Positions 8,380-17,031 of a stretch of 40,086 nt of DNA are shown here, piece by piece. Made by a program: the position numbers and the translations under genes. Position 1 is the stretch's first letter; each line of letters opens with the position of its first letter. Source of the stretch: Aurantibrevibacter sp041747755 (GTDB lineage Bacteria > Bacteroidota > Bacteroidia > Flavobacteriales > Flavobacteriaceae); assembly GCA_041747755.1 (NCBI GenBank), contig JBGTEN010000280.1, forward strand, positions 1 through 40,086, given 5' to 3'. A model generated the notes under the pieces. That model was not told the origin of the DNA, did not search any database, and saw nothing but the letters and a program-made list of their open reading frames with translations.

Positions 8380-8434
8380 GTACTAAGTACAAAGTAAATC
8401 TTGTTTTGATTTCTAAATACTTTGTACTTAGTAC
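8380..8434. repeat. Perfect 17-bp inverted repeat between atpA and atpG
   Basis: GTACTAAGTACAAAGTA at 8380-8396 is exactly the reverse complement of 8418-8434. The loop is 21 bases. The flanks also carry degraded copies (GTACAC, AGTACTAAATACT). The sequence is non-coding and lies inside an operon. It is longer and more exact than a normal terminator and lacks a T-run. It looks like a dispersed extragenic palindrome, a type I associate with flavobacterial genomes, although its copy number cannot be judged from one window. Confidence 0.7.
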
Positions 8435-8450
8435 TAAATACTAGAAATAA

Positions 8451-9311
8451 ATGGCAAACTTAAAGGAAATACGCAATAGGATAAGCTCGGTATCTTCAAC
8501 CATGCAGATTACCAGTGCCATGAAAATGGTCTCTGCTGCCAAGTTAAAGAAAGCGCAAGATGCTATCACCGCTATGCGCCCTTACTCAGATAAATTAACG
8601 GAGCTTTTGCAGAACTTAAGCGCTAGTTTGGATGCAGATTCCGGAAATAAATTTTCTCAGACTAGAACTGTAAACAAGGTCTTACTTGTGGCTATAACTT
8701 CTAATAGGGGGCTATGTGGTGCTTTTAATACGAACATTATTAAACAAACTACAGTTTTAGCTAAAGAAGTATATGGCGGAAAGCAAGTAGATGTTATGGC
8801 AATAGGTAAAAAGGCAAATGATATTTTAAGAAAGCGTTTTACAATTATTGCTAATCATAGTGGGGTTTATGAGGAGCTTACCTTTGAGAATGTGGCTGGT
8901 ATTGCAGAAGATTTAATGGCGTTATATATCAATGGAACTTACGATAAAATTGAAATTATATACAACAAATTCAAGAATGCAGCTACCCAAATCATAATGA
9001 CCGAGCAATTTTTGCCTATAGCTTCCATGAAGGGAGCTGTAAGTACTAATACGGATTATATTTTTGAGCCTTCAAAGGAAGAAATTGTAGAACAATTGAT
9101 TCCTAAGTCGCTTAAAACGCAATTGTATAAAGGTATTCGCGATTCTTTTGCCAGCGAGCACGGTGCCCGTATGACGGCCATGCACAAGGCAACTGACAAT
9201 GCCACAGAATTGAGAAATCAGTTAAAACTCACTTATAACAAAGCACGACAAGCGGCTATTACCAATGAAATTTTAGAAATTGTCGGTGGAGCTGAGGCTT
9301 TGAATAATTAA
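8451..9311 (+). CDS. atpG: ATP synthase F1 subunit gamma
   Basis: Gamma is the central rotor shaft. The 286-residue protein has both conserved coiled-coil ends: the N-terminus LKEIRNRISSVSSTMQITSAMKMV and the C-terminus RMTAMHKATDNATE...ITNEILEIVGGAEAL. The Rossmann-like middle is present (SNRGLCGAFN). It is the last gene of this operon and is followed by a strong terminator at 9333-9364, confirming that atpD and atpC do not follow here. Confidence 0.96.
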   Translation: MANLKEIRNRISSVSSTMQITSAMKMVSAAKLKKAQDAITAMRPYSDKLTELLQNLSASLDADSGNKFSQTRTVNKVLLVAITSNRGLCGAFNTNIIKQTTVLAKEVYGGKQVDVMAIGKKANDILRKRFTIIANHSGVYEELTFENVAGIAEDLMALYINGTYDKIEIIYNKFKNAATQIIMTEQFLPIASMKGAVSTNTDYIFEPSKEEIVEQLIPKSLKTQLYKGIRDSFASEHGARMTAMHKATDNATELRNQLKLTYNKARQAAITNEILEIVGGAEALNN

Positions 9312-9332
9312 CAAGCAAGAAAATAAATAAAT

Positions 9333-9364
9333 AAAAAAACCTCGCAGCAGTGTGAGGTTTTTTT
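9333..9364 (+). terminator. Rho-independent terminator of the atp operon
   Basis: A run of A's (9333-9339) and CCTCGC (9340-9345) pair with GTGAGG (9352-9357, one G-T wobble) and seven T's (9358-9364). The loop is AGCAGT. It lies 22 bases after the atpG stop and ends in a T-run on the plus strand. Confidence 0.9.
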
Positions 9365-9427
9365 ATGACCCTATGTAACATTTTAAAGGAAATGTATCTA
9401 AAGAGAAAATAACTTAAAAATTCTCTT

Positions 9428-10267
9428 ATGAAAACACTTAAAAATGTACTCGCCTTTTTCGTTTTTAGTATCACTCTTGGTGTAGCAGCGCAAAATACCG
9501 CATTTAATGTATCTGTTTCGGGGAAAGGAGAACCGCTCTTATTTTTCCCCGGTTTTACTTGCACAGGTGAGGTTTGGGAAGATTCGGTATCCGAACTTTC
9601 AAAATATTATGAATGTCATGTTTTTACTTTCGCAGGTTTTGGGGAAGTTGCGCCAATTGAGAAGCCATGGTTACCCAAAATTAAGGAGGCAATTGAAGTC
9701 TATGTATCCACAAAGGCCTTAAAGGATCCTGTCATTATTGGACATAGCCTTGGAGGCACTTTGGGCCTGTGGCTCGCATCTGAAGAAAATCATCCCTATA
9801 AAAAGATAATCGTGGTAGACGCATTACCATCTACTGGCGCGCTAATGATGCCCGATTTTAAAAGTGAGTATATTGTCTATGACAACCCATATAATAAACA
9901 ATTGTTAGAGATGGACTTGGTTAGCTTTGAGAAAATGTCCGAACAAATGGCTATGGGTATGACATTGAATACAGAAGGACAAAAGAAGGTTAAAGAGTGG
10001 ATGCTTTTGGCCGACAGGGAAACCTATGTCTATGGTTATACGGATTTATTGAAATTGGATTTACGAGAAGATATAGCAAAAATAAGTATTCCCGTCACCA
10101 TTTTAGCAGCTACTCAACCTTATGGAAAGGAAACAGTTCAAACTACTTATGAAGGGCAATATCAGAAACTACCTAATTATTCTATTAAGTTTGCTGATGA
10201 ATCGGCTCACTTCATCATGTACGATCAGCCGGAATGGTTTATTACTAATGTGAAAGAAGAATTGTAG
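9428..10267 (+). CDS. Secreted alpha/beta hydrolase
   Basis: A 279-residue protein with a signal peptide ending near VAAQ (residue 22), so it is exported. The alpha/beta hydrolase core is clear: PGFTCTG forms the oxyanion region, the nucleophile elbow is GHSLGG with Ser107, and the catalytic His is probably H261 in DESAHFIMYDQPEWF. The acid residue is likely in the strand near LREDIAKISIPVTIL. Substrate is unknown. It is followed after 7 bases by an ECF sigma factor and then by a membrane protein; all three probably form one transcript, so the enzyme may be under control of that sigma factor. Confidence 0.8.
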   Translation: MKTLKNVLAFFVFSITLGVAAQNTAFNVSVSGKGEPLLFFPGFTCTGEVWEDSVSELSKYYECHVFTFAGFGEVAPIEKPWLPKIKEAIEVYVSTKALKDPVIIGHSLGGTLGLWLASEENHPYKKIIVVDALPSTGALMMPDFKSEYIVYDNPYNKQLLEMDLVSFEKMSEQMAMGMTLNTEGQKKVKEWMLLADRETYVYGYTDLLKLDLREDIAKISIPVTILAATQPYGKETVQTTYEGQYQKLPNYSIKFADESAHFIMYDQPEWFITNVKEEL

Positions 10268-10274
10268 CTAGTTT

Positions 10275-10772
10275 ATGAAGAAAGCTAAAAATCCATTTGA
10301 AGAGGTTTATCAAGCCAACTATTCCAAGGTAATCCGGATTTGTATGGGTTATGTAAACGGCGATGAAAACTTAGCTAAGGATTTAACACAGGAAGTATTT
10401 ATTAAAGTTTGGGAAAATTTGGACACTTTTAGAAATGAGTCAGCCTTGTCCACATGGATTTACAGGATAACAGTGAACACTTGCTTGCTCCAGCTTAGGG
10501 TAAAAAAAAGAACGATACTAGGGGAAAGAAGAGATAAAATACAAGACGAGATAGAAGAGTTTGAGTCCTCGGAAGAAAGCCAGTTGAAGCAATTATATGC
10601 ATGTATACTTAAACTATCTGAGGAAAACAAAGGAATTATTTTGTTGGAGTTAGAAGGGCTTCCTCAGAAGGAAATAGCAACTATTACTGGACTTTCCCAT
10701 GAAGTGGTAAGGGTGAGACTGCATAGAATTAAAAACAGTTTAACAAATTGTGTAAAAAATGAAAGAATTTGA
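10275..10772 (+). CDS. RNA polymerase ECF-type sigma factor
   Basis: A 165-residue sigma-70 family factor with region 2 (FEEVYQANYSKVIRICMGYVNGDENLAKDLTQEVFIKVWENL, about 8-50, binding the -10 and core) and region 4 (LSEENKGIILLELEGLPQKEIATITGLSHEVVRVRLHR, about 113-152, a helix-turn-helix for the -35). No region 1.1 or 3 is present, which defines the ECF class. It sits between a secreted hydrolase and a four-helix membrane protein that overlaps its end by 14 bases. The membrane protein is the natural candidate for its anti-sigma factor. Confidence 0.88.
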   Translation: MKKAKNPFEEVYQANYSKVIRICMGYVNGDENLAKDLTQEVFIKVWENLDTFRNESALSTWIYRITVNTCLLQLRVKKRTILGERRDKIQDEIEEFESSEESQLKQLYACILKLSEENKGIILLELEGLPQKEIATITGLSHEVVRVRLHRIKNSLTNCVKNERI

Positions 10773-11319
10773 GAATTTAAAATCGCAGTGGGAGAATCAA
10801 TCAGCTCCCGGAATACCTCCCGATGGAGTAGAGCAAATTTCCGAGAAAATGAAAACTCTTAGAAGAAAACAATGGCTTACCACAGTCACACTTTCCATTA
10901 CGGTTCTGGTATTAGTAGCTTTTTTCTTTTTTATTTCAGCATATAAGGTACCGGTAGTTACCTTGGGGTTGTTACTTATGATAAGTCCTTTGGTAGTGCG
11001 GATTGCTTTGGAAATTTTCAGTATTAAGGCTATAGAAAATATGGATGTTTCTACAAATACCAGCAAGTTTAAAGCTAAAATAGTTGGATACTACAGAAAT
11101 AGAATTAAGATCCATTTTATAGCAACACCTTTTATACTAGCACTTTACATCACTGGGTTTGTCTCATTGTTGCCTAGCTTTAAAGCAAATCTTTCTCATG
11201 GATTTTACACCTATATACAGGTTTCCTCAGTAATAGTTTTATTTGTTTTAGGAGGATTAATTGCTAATACCATTAAAAAAGAACTAAGTGCTTTGAAGCA
11301 ATTGAGGGATAGGGATTAA
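10759..11319 (+). CDS. Four-helix membrane protein, possible anti-sigma partner
   Basis: A 186-residue protein with a polar N-terminus of about 38 residues (KEFENLKSQWENQ...) and four predicted membrane helices (about 40-58, 64-83, 115-135, 148-168). It has no zinc-binding ZAS motif. The N-terminal soluble part followed by membrane helices, and the 14-base overlap with the sigma gene, fit a membrane anchor that holds the sigma factor. This is inference from gene order; I do not recognise a named family. Confidence 0.6.
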   Translation: MKEFENLKSQWENQSAPGIPPDGVEQISEKMKTLRRKQWLTTVTLSITVLVLVAFFFFISAYKVPVVTLGLLLMISPLVVRIALEIFSIKAIENMDVSTNTSKFKAKIVGYYRNRIKIHFIATPFILALYITGFVSLLPSFKANLSHGFYTYIQVSSVIVLFVLGGLIANTIKKELSALKQLRDRD

Positions 11320-11345
11320 ACAGGAAACTATCAAAAGAAGATCGT

Positions 11346-11376
11346 TTTGTTGGCGCTGATTAAATAACTACTTTTA
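11346..11376 (+). promoter_or_regulatory. Possible promoter of the flippase-dut genes
   Basis: TTTG at 11346-11349 and TACTTTTA at 11369-11376 (one mismatch to TAnnTTTG) are 19 bases apart, the normal spacing in Bacteroidota. Transcription would start near 11382, about 14 bases before the TTG start codon of the flippase. Confidence 0.4.
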
Positions 11377-11395
11377 ATCACCAATTGAACTTGAA

Positions 11396-12862
11396 TTGAA
11401 TCCGTTAAAGAAACTCTTTAAACAAACCTTTATTTATGGGTTAGCAACGGTGTTGCCTAGGATGCTGTCGTTCCTTTTATTGCCGTTGTATACTCAGGTA
11501 TTGGAAACAGCAGGATATGGAGAGGTATCGGTAATTTTTGCGTGGTTTGCCATTTTTAATGTGCTGTTGGCTTACGGGATGGAAACCGCATTTTTCAGGT
11601 TTTACCACAGTGAAGAAAGTAAGTTAAAAGTAGTTTCTACCGCTTTAATTTCCATATTAGCCAGCACCTTTTTATTTGCTGTTGTGGCATTAATTTTTCA
11701 GAGTGGGATTGCGAAATCAACAAATATTGATGCCGCCTATATACGATATGCCGTTTATATATTGGCATTAGATGCTTTGGTAATAATACCTTTTGCATGG
11801 CTCAGAGCTAACGGTAAACCAATGCGATATGCTTTGGTGAAAGTCTTTAATATAGCACTTTACCTTGGACTTAATATTTTCTTTCTTTGGTTTCTACCCA
11901 AGCTAGCGGGAGCCAATCCCAATTCATTTTTAATCTGGTTGTATAAGCCAGATTTTGAGATTTCTTATATTTTTATTTCAAATTTAGTTGCAAGTGGTTT
12001 TACGCTGCTATTAATGCTGCGATTGTATTTAAAAGGGCCGTATATTTTTGATGTTTCTCTTTGGAAAAATATGATGAAGTACGCTATGCCGGTCCTTGTT
12101 GCGGGAATTGCTTTTACAGTTAATGAGGTTTTTGATCGTATTCTCTTATCCAAATTGTTGCCATCGGACATAGCTGAAAGTGAAATTGGAAAATACGCGG
12201 CTTGTTACAAATTGGCATTGTTCATGACCTTGTTTGCTACGGCTTTTAGAATGGGAATTGAACCCTTCTTCTTCAGCCATTCTACATCGGAACATCCACA
12301 AAAGGCATATGCGCAGATTACAAATTATTTTGTTGTGTTAGGAAGCGTCATTTTATTGGGTGTTGTTGTTTTTGCAGATATTTTAAAGGTAATATTCATA
12401 CCAAATCCTGAATATTGGGAAGCCATGACTGTTGTGCCCTATGTAATTTTAGCTAGTTTTTGCTTAGGTATTTATCATAATCTATCTGTTTGGTATAAAA
12501 TAACAGATAGGACAAGATACGGTGCCTACATTTCACTTATTGGCGCGGTACTCACAATTATCATCAATTTCACTTTTATTCCGTATTTCGGTTATAAAGC
12601 ATCTGCCGTTGCAACACTTGTTGCGTATGGCTCTATGATGATACTTTCGTTCTTCTTTGGTAGAATGTATTACCCTATTCCTTACAACCATAGAAAGATT
12701 AGCTTCTATCTGGGAGTGTCTATTTTTTTCTCTATCCTCTCTTTTTATGTTTTTAACAGGAATTTAATAGTTGGCAGCCTAATTTTTCTTTTATTTTTAG
12801 GACTTGTTTACAAGCTTGAAAATGACAAACTAAGAAAAATATTTTTTAAAAAATGGAGATAA
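11396..12862 (+). CDS. Polysaccharide flippase (Wzx / MATE-MVF-like membrane protein)
   Basis: The 488-residue protein has 12 to 14 membrane helices and the N-terminal pattern LFKQTFIYGLATVLPRMLSFLLLPLYT of the polysaccharide biosynthesis/flippase family, which moves lipid-linked sugar units across the inner membrane. The start is TTG at 11396, as no upstream in-frame ATG exists before a stop and the sequence from there matches the family start. It overlaps dut by 10 bases. No glycosyltransferase genes lie nearby, so this is probably a stand-alone housekeeping flippase of the flavobacterial dut cluster and not part of an O-antigen locus; its substrate is unknown. Confidence 0.85.
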   Translation: MNPLKKLFKQTFIYGLATVLPRMLSFLLLPLYTQVLETAGYGEVSVIFAWFAIFNVLLAYGMETAFFRFYHSEESKLKVVSTALISILASTFLFAVVALIFQSGIAKSTNIDAAYIRYAVYILALDALVIIPFAWLRANGKPMRYALVKVFNIALYLGLNIFFLWFLPKLAGANPNSFLIWLYKPDFEISYIFISNLVASGFTLLLMLRLYLKGPYIFDVSLWKNMMKYAMPVLVAGIAFTVNEVFDRILLSKLLPSDIAESEIGKYAACYKLALFMTLFATAFRMGIEPFFFSHSTSEHPQKAYAQITNYFVVLGSVILLGVVVFADILKVIFIPNPEYWEAMTVVPYVILASFCLGIYHNLSVWYKITDRTRYGAYISLIGAVLTIIINFTFIPYFGYKASAVATLVAYGSMMILSFFFGRMYYPIPYNHRKISFYLGVSIFFSILSFYVFNRNLIVGSLIFLLFLGLVYKLENDKLRKIFFKKWR

Positions 12863-13287
12863 GAATCATTAATAAATCTAATCATAAACTGCCGCATTAT
12901 GAGACGTTAGCTTCTGCCGGCATGGACCTAAGAGCCAATATTTCTACTCCAATTGTTCTGGAGTCCTTAGAAAGGGCTATAATTAAAACAGGATTGTTTA
13001 TTGAGCTACCTTTGGGATATGAAGCTCAGGTTAGACCAAGAAGCGGACTGGCAGCTAATAAAGGGATTACTGTACTTAATGCTCCTGGCACGATTGATGC
13101 AGATTATAGAGGAGAAATAGGGGTGATTTTGGTTAACTTGTCCAAGGACACCTTTACTATTGAAGATGGAGAACGAATTGCACAATTGGTTGTGGCGAAG
13201 CATGAACGCGCAGAATGGTTGGAGGTTGAGGCACTTTCACTAACCCAAAGAGGTGATGGGGGTTTTGGTAGTACTGGTGTAAAATAG
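12853..13287 (+). CDS. dut: dUTP diphosphatase
   Basis: This enzyme hydrolyses dUTP to dUMP and pyrophosphate, keeping uracil out of DNA. All five trimeric dUTPase motifs are present in 144 residues: I SAGMDLRA, II RPRSGLA, III GTIDADYRGEIGV (with the catalytic Asp), IV GERIAQLVV, and V RGDGGFGSTG (the P-loop-like closing arm). It starts inside the flippase end (10-base overlap), so the two are translationally coupled. Confidence 0.97.
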   Translation: MEIRIINKSNHKLPHYETLASAGMDLRANISTPIVLESLERAIIKTGLFIELPLGYEAQVRPRSGLAANKGITVLNAPGTIDADYRGEIGVILVNLSKDTFTIEDGERIAQLVVAKHERAEWLEVEALSLTQRGDGGFGSTGVK

Positions 13288-13298
13288 CCTTATCTTTA
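13263..13298 (+). promoter_or_regulatory. Possible promoter for the TPR-DUF4292-EnvC genes
   Basis: TTTTG (13263-13267, inside the dut end) and TATCTTTA (13291-13298) lie 23 bases apart, at the long end of the usual range. TATCTTTA differs from TAnnTTTG in the last base. The leader would be about 95 bases. Confidence 0.35.
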
Positions 13299-13399
13299 CA
13301 GAAGCGATTTAACTATTTACTTTACAAGAAAAAATCAAAACATAATTTCTGGTGGTTGAATTAATGCACTTCAAAGAATAAATAATAAACTTTTTTGAT

Positions 13400-14323
13400 A
13401 TGATAAAAGTAATGCACTTAACAATTCTCTTAGTGGGGTTCTATTGTATGCCAGAAATGGGATATGCCCAGGAAGAAGAGGAAAGTGCAGAACTTTTTTT
13501 GGAAGAATACTCAGATAGTTTTCAGGAAAATTTTTTTGAAGCACTGAAGCAAAAGGGAATTGAAAATTATGATAAAGCTATAAATTTACTGTTAAAGTGT
13601 AAACAACTTGATGGTAGCAATACGGTAATAGATCACGAGCTTGCGAAAGTATACATGGCAGATAAAAATTTAGTAGTGGCCGAGGAATTTGCAATAGCTG
13701 CTCTAAACTCAGAACCTACCAGCCTATGGTATTTAAATACATTGTTCGACATTCTGCAGAAACAAGGAAAGGAAATCAACCATATCAACGATATGATTCC
13801 TATAAATAATAGTAGACTAAAAGAGAACTTAGCATTTATTTATTACAATCAAAAGGATTACAACAGCGCTCTAAATGTACTGAATGGAATAGAAAAATCC
13901 CCTTTTACAGAAGAGTTGACATCCAAAATCAAAGATTCATTAAATACTAATATCCAGACTTCTACCAAAACAGTACCTGTGGTAAATTTATCACCAAGTA
14001 CAGATAAAACGTTGCTTATCTACCAATCCACCATGCAGGAATTAATAGTAAAACAAGATTTTATTGCCTTAGAAGATCTAAGCATGGAGGCTATGGAAAT
14101 GTTTCCTGTACATCCCTTTTTCTATTATTGTAATGGGTTATCATTAAACAAGGGATTTAAGTTTCAGGAGGCGGTGAATGTATTGGAAACTGCTTTAGAC
14201 TATTGGTTAGAGGATGATGTTTTGTTATACAAAATATATGAGGAACTCGTGATTGCACACAAAGCTTTGGGAAATACCACCAAGGTAAACCTCTTTATGG
14301 AGAAATTAAAATCAAGATTATAA
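13400..14323 (+). CDS. Exported TPR-repeat protein
   Basis: A 307-residue protein with a signal peptide ending at about GYAQ (24) and several helix pairs that look like degenerate TPR motifs (about 45-125 and 215-300; for example NYDKAINLLLKCKQLDGSN and QEAVNVLETALDYW). A Ser/Thr-rich stretch near 185-205 divides two helical halves. It is probably a periplasmic protein-interaction scaffold. It lies 4 bases before the DUF4292-like lipoprotein, so it works in the same envelope operon. I know of no assigned function. Confidence 0.7.
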   Translation: MIKVMHLTILLVGFYCMPEMGYAQEEEESAELFLEEYSDSFQENFFEALKQKGIENYDKAINLLLKCKQLDGSNTVIDHELAKVYMADKNLVVAEEFAIAALNSEPTSLWYLNTLFDILQKQGKEINHINDMIPINNSRLKENLAFIYYNQKDYNSALNVLNGIEKSPFTEELTSKIKDSLNTNIQTSTKTVPVVNLSPSTDKTLLIYQSTMQELIVKQDFIALEDLSMEAMEMFPVHPFFYYCNGLSLNKGFKFQEAVNVLETALDYWLEDDVLLYKIYEELVIAHKALGNTTKVNLFMEKLKSRL

Positions 14324-14327
14324 TAAG

Positions 14328-15113
14328 ATGGTGTTAAAATGGGTGAGTGTTAGAGGGGGATTACTTTTGTGTATAGTAGTGCTGCTATTATCTTCTTGCA
14401 AATCGGGAAGGGCTTTATCGTCCAATGATTTAGATGAAAACCTATCTACCAAGGAAATCGTAAGAAATCATTACCAAAGCGAACTCAATTTTAAAACATT
14501 AAGCGGCAGAATGAAAATCGACTATTCAGACGGAGATGCATCACAGGGTATTAGTGTTAGTCTCCGAATGGAAAAGGATAAGGCCATTTGGATTAGTGCC
14601 CCTTTAGGGGTTGTAAAGGCATTTATAACGCCGGATAGAGTTACTTTTTATAACAAGTTAGATAATGAGTATTTTGATGGGGATTTTTCGTATCTCAGCA
14701 ATATTATAGGTACAGATCTTGATTTTGAAAAGATACAAAACGTTTTATTGGGACAGGCTTTGTTCGATTTAAGAGATGGGAGGTTTGAAGTTGAAATTAG
14801 TAATAATAGCTATCAGTTAAAGCCGGTGAAGTTCAATGAGCTTTTTAAGGTATTATATCAAATACACCCAACAAATTTTAGGATGGCGGCACTGGTTTTG
14901 TCCCAACCGTCAAAGAACCGTTTATTGGATATTCAATATAAAAATTATCAAGGACTGGCAAATCGGTTGGCTCCGGGGGAAATAACCATAATTGCTTCGG
15001 ATAATGACAAAAAGAATCAAATTGATATTGAATACCGTAATTTGGAGTTCAATCAGCCTTTAACATTTCCCTATAGCATACCGAAAGGTTTTAAAGAAGT
15101 AACATTAAAGTAA
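14328..15113 (+). CDS. DUF4292-like lipoprotein
   Basis: A 261-residue lipoprotein with lipobox LSSC (Cys24). The residues after Cys (KSGRALSS) show no acidic surface signal, so it should face the periplasm. The body resembles LolB/LolA-like beta structures found in DUF4292: FKTLSGRMKIDYSDG..., then IWISAPLGVVKAFITPDRVTFYN, and the later EITIIASDNDKKNQIDIEYRN. A role in handling lipids or lipoproteins at the outer membrane is a structural guess only. It is followed immediately (1 base) by the EnvC-like gene and the cluster order is typical of flavobacteria. Confidence 0.72.
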   Translation: MVLKWVSVRGGLLLCIVVLLLSSCKSGRALSSNDLDENLSTKEIVRNHYQSELNFKTLSGRMKIDYSDGDASQGISVSLRMEKDKAIWISAPLGVVKAFITPDRVTFYNKLDNEYFDGDFSYLSNIIGTDLDFEKIQNVLLGQALFDLRDGRFEVEISNNSYQLKPVKFNELFKVLYQIHPTNFRMAALVLSQPSKNRLLDIQYKNYQGLANRLAPGEITIIASDNDKKNQIDIEYRNLEFNQPLTFPYSIPKGFKEVTLK

Positions 15114-15114
15114 A

Positions 15115-16341
15115 ATGAGAACTAATTGCTCGTATTTTGTTTGCTTACTGTTAATTGCAGCTATGGGAATGCATGATAGTTTCGCGCAAACTAATGAGCA
15201 GAAGGCATTGGAGGCTAAAAGAGAGCAATTACAAAGAGAGATTCGAGATATTAACAGGTTACTTTTTGCGGAAAAAAAGGAGTTGGGAAATGTACTGGAT
15301 CAGATGCAGGCTCTGGACAAGAAAGTGAACGTCAGGGAGCAACTTATTCGGGTAACCAATCAAGAATCTAACATCCTCAATAGGCAGATCAACACCAATA
15401 TTAGAAATATATCTAAGCTAAGGGCAGATTTGGATAGGCTACGCGAAGAATATGCAGCAATGATCGCGAAGTCGTACCAAAGTAAATCCCAACCAAGTAG
15501 GCTAATGTTTCTCTTATCATCCGAAAGCTTTTTTCAGGCTTATAAAAGGCTACAATATATGAAGCAGTATACTCAGTATAGAAGGGAGCAAGGAGCCATA
15601 TTATCCTCTAAAACAGAGGAATTGATGAAACTAAATAATGAACTTGCTGAACAGCGGAGAAAAAAGGAGCAGTTAGTTGCAGAGAATGTTGTGGTTAAGC
15701 AAGAAATGCTCAAGGAAAAGGATGTACAAAAGAACCTCTTGAATACAATTAAAAAGAATGAAAGTAAATATTCTAGTGCAATTCAACAAAAGCAAAAGGA
15801 GGCTAGAAAGATAGATCAACAGATTGAAGCCTTAATCCGAAGTGCAATTGCAGCTTCAAACAAAGAGGCTGGTAATACGACCAATACTAGCAAATTTGTT
15901 TTGACTCCAGAAGCCACAATAGTAGCAAATAATTTTTCTGCGAATAAAGGAAAATTAATATGGCCGGTAGAAAAGGGAATTAAAAGTCAGGGTTTTGGAG
16001 TATATAGTGATGCGGTCTACCCAGGTATAAAGCACGAGAGCAATGGGGTAATTATTGCAACAGAGCAGGGAGCCACCGCACGAGCTATTTTTGAGGGAGA
16101 GGTTATTGCCATATTATCAGTTCCCGGAGGGAACAAAGGAGTGCAAATAAAGCACGGTAATTATATTAGTACCTATTACAATCTTTCTAATTTATATGTA
16201 AAAAAGGGAGATCGTGTGGCTGCCAAGGCTGCTTTAGGAGACATATATACCAATCGGTCTAGTGGTCAAACTCAGTTGAAATTTTATTTGTATGTAGATT
16301 CTACCCGCCTAAATCCAGAAGATTGGTTGTATCAATTATAG
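15115..16341 (+). CDS. EnvC-like LytM (M23) domain protein, probable amidase activator
   Basis: A 408-residue protein with a signal peptide (1-25, SFAQ), a long coiled coil (about 27-250, rich in Gln, Glu, Lys and Arg), and a C-terminal LytM domain (about 280-405). The zinc ligands of active M23 peptidases are degraded: the H-x3-D site reads HESNG, and the final H-x-H-like site reads YYNLSNL after KHGNYIST. So it should not cut peptidoglycan. EnvC and NlpD of E. coli have the same degeneration and activate cell-division amidases. A matching amidase is not in the window. Confidence 0.85.
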   Translation: MRTNCSYFVCLLLIAAMGMHDSFAQTNEQKALEAKREQLQREIRDINRLLFAEKKELGNVLDQMQALDKKVNVREQLIRVTNQESNILNRQINTNIRNISKLRADLDRLREEYAAMIAKSYQSKSQPSRLMFLLSSESFFQAYKRLQYMKQYTQYRREQGAILSSKTEELMKLNNELAEQRRKKEQLVAENVVVKQEMLKEKDVQKNLLNTIKKNESKYSSAIQQKQKEARKIDQQIEALIRSAIAASNKEAGNTTNTSKFVLTPEATIVANNFSANKGKLIWPVEKGIKSQGFGVYSDAVYPGIKHESNGVIIATEQGATARAIFEGEVIAILSVPGGNKGVQIKHGNYISTYYNLSNLYVKKGDRVAAKAALGDIYTNRSSGQTQLKFYLYVDSTRLNPEDWLYQL

Positions 16342-16460
16342 GTTAAGAAGAGGCACTTAAAGTGATATAAGACAATAATATAAAAGCACTTTACCTGAGT
16401 TACCAATCCATTTTAATTAAGAGGACAAAAGTTTTTGCGCCTTACTCCAATAGATTTTAA

Positions 16461-16982
16461 CTATCCCATGAATAGCGCCTTTAATTCTGTAGCATCATGG
16501 GGTTTCATTTTCCCGGCAAGCACAAGACTCAACTGCTTTCTGCGTAAAGCGGCATCAAAACGCTCTTTTTCCAGAGCGGTTACAGGAATTAAGGCTGGAA
16601 CTTTTATAGGGTTGCCGTTGCTGTCAACGGCAACAAATGTATAAATGGCCTCGTTGGCTTTGGAACGAGCTCCGCTTAATCTGTCTTCCATCCAAACATC
16701 AATATACACCTCCATAGAACTGTTAAAGGCTCTGGAAACCGCCGCTTCTACGGTTACTACGCTACCCAAGGGAACTGCTTTATTGAAAGCCACGTGGTTT
16801 ACAGAGGCAGTAACCGTTATATGCCTGCTATGGCGCCTTGCTGCGATGCTGGCAGCTCTGTCCATTCTTGCTAAAAGTTCTCCTCCAAATAAATTGTTAA
16901 GCGGATTGGTTTCACTGGGAAGGACCATATCTGTCATTACAGTTCTTGAGTCACTTGGATTTTTGGGCTGCATAACCTTCAT
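16461..16982 (-). CDS. Acyl-CoA thioesterase, hotdog fold
   Basis: The YciA/BACH-type acyl-CoA thioesterase family hydrolyses acyl-CoA. The 173-residue form has one hotdog domain with the motif NPLNNLFGGELLARMDRAAS, where the Asp and Asn in this block are catalytic in the family, and ends with the second signature AIYTFVAVDSNGNP. I place the start at the ATG at 16982 (MKVMQPKNPSD): the longer reading from 17069 would run into the neighbouring gene and adds 29 residues unlike the family. A second ATG, three codons later, is also possible. It lies downstream of the SPOR gene on the same strand. Confidence 0.85.
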   Translation of the reverse strand: MKVMQPKNPSDSRTVMTDMVLPSETNPLNNLFGGELLARMDRAASIAARRHSRHITVTASVNHVAFNKAVPLGSVVTVEAAVSRAFNSSMEVYIDVWMEDRLSGARSKANEAIYTFVAVDSNGNPIKVPALIPVTALEKERFDAALRRKQLSLVLAGKMKPHDATELKALFMG

Positions 16983-17031
16983 TTTGGACAAAGATAAGCT
17001 TGTAAAAAAGGATAGTAAAGGAGTAAGGCAA

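Noticed and set aside
13288..13399. Missing gene between dut and the TPR gene
   Set aside because: I half-remember a nucleotidyltransferase at this place in some relatives, but the 112 bases hold no remnant that would support a deletion.
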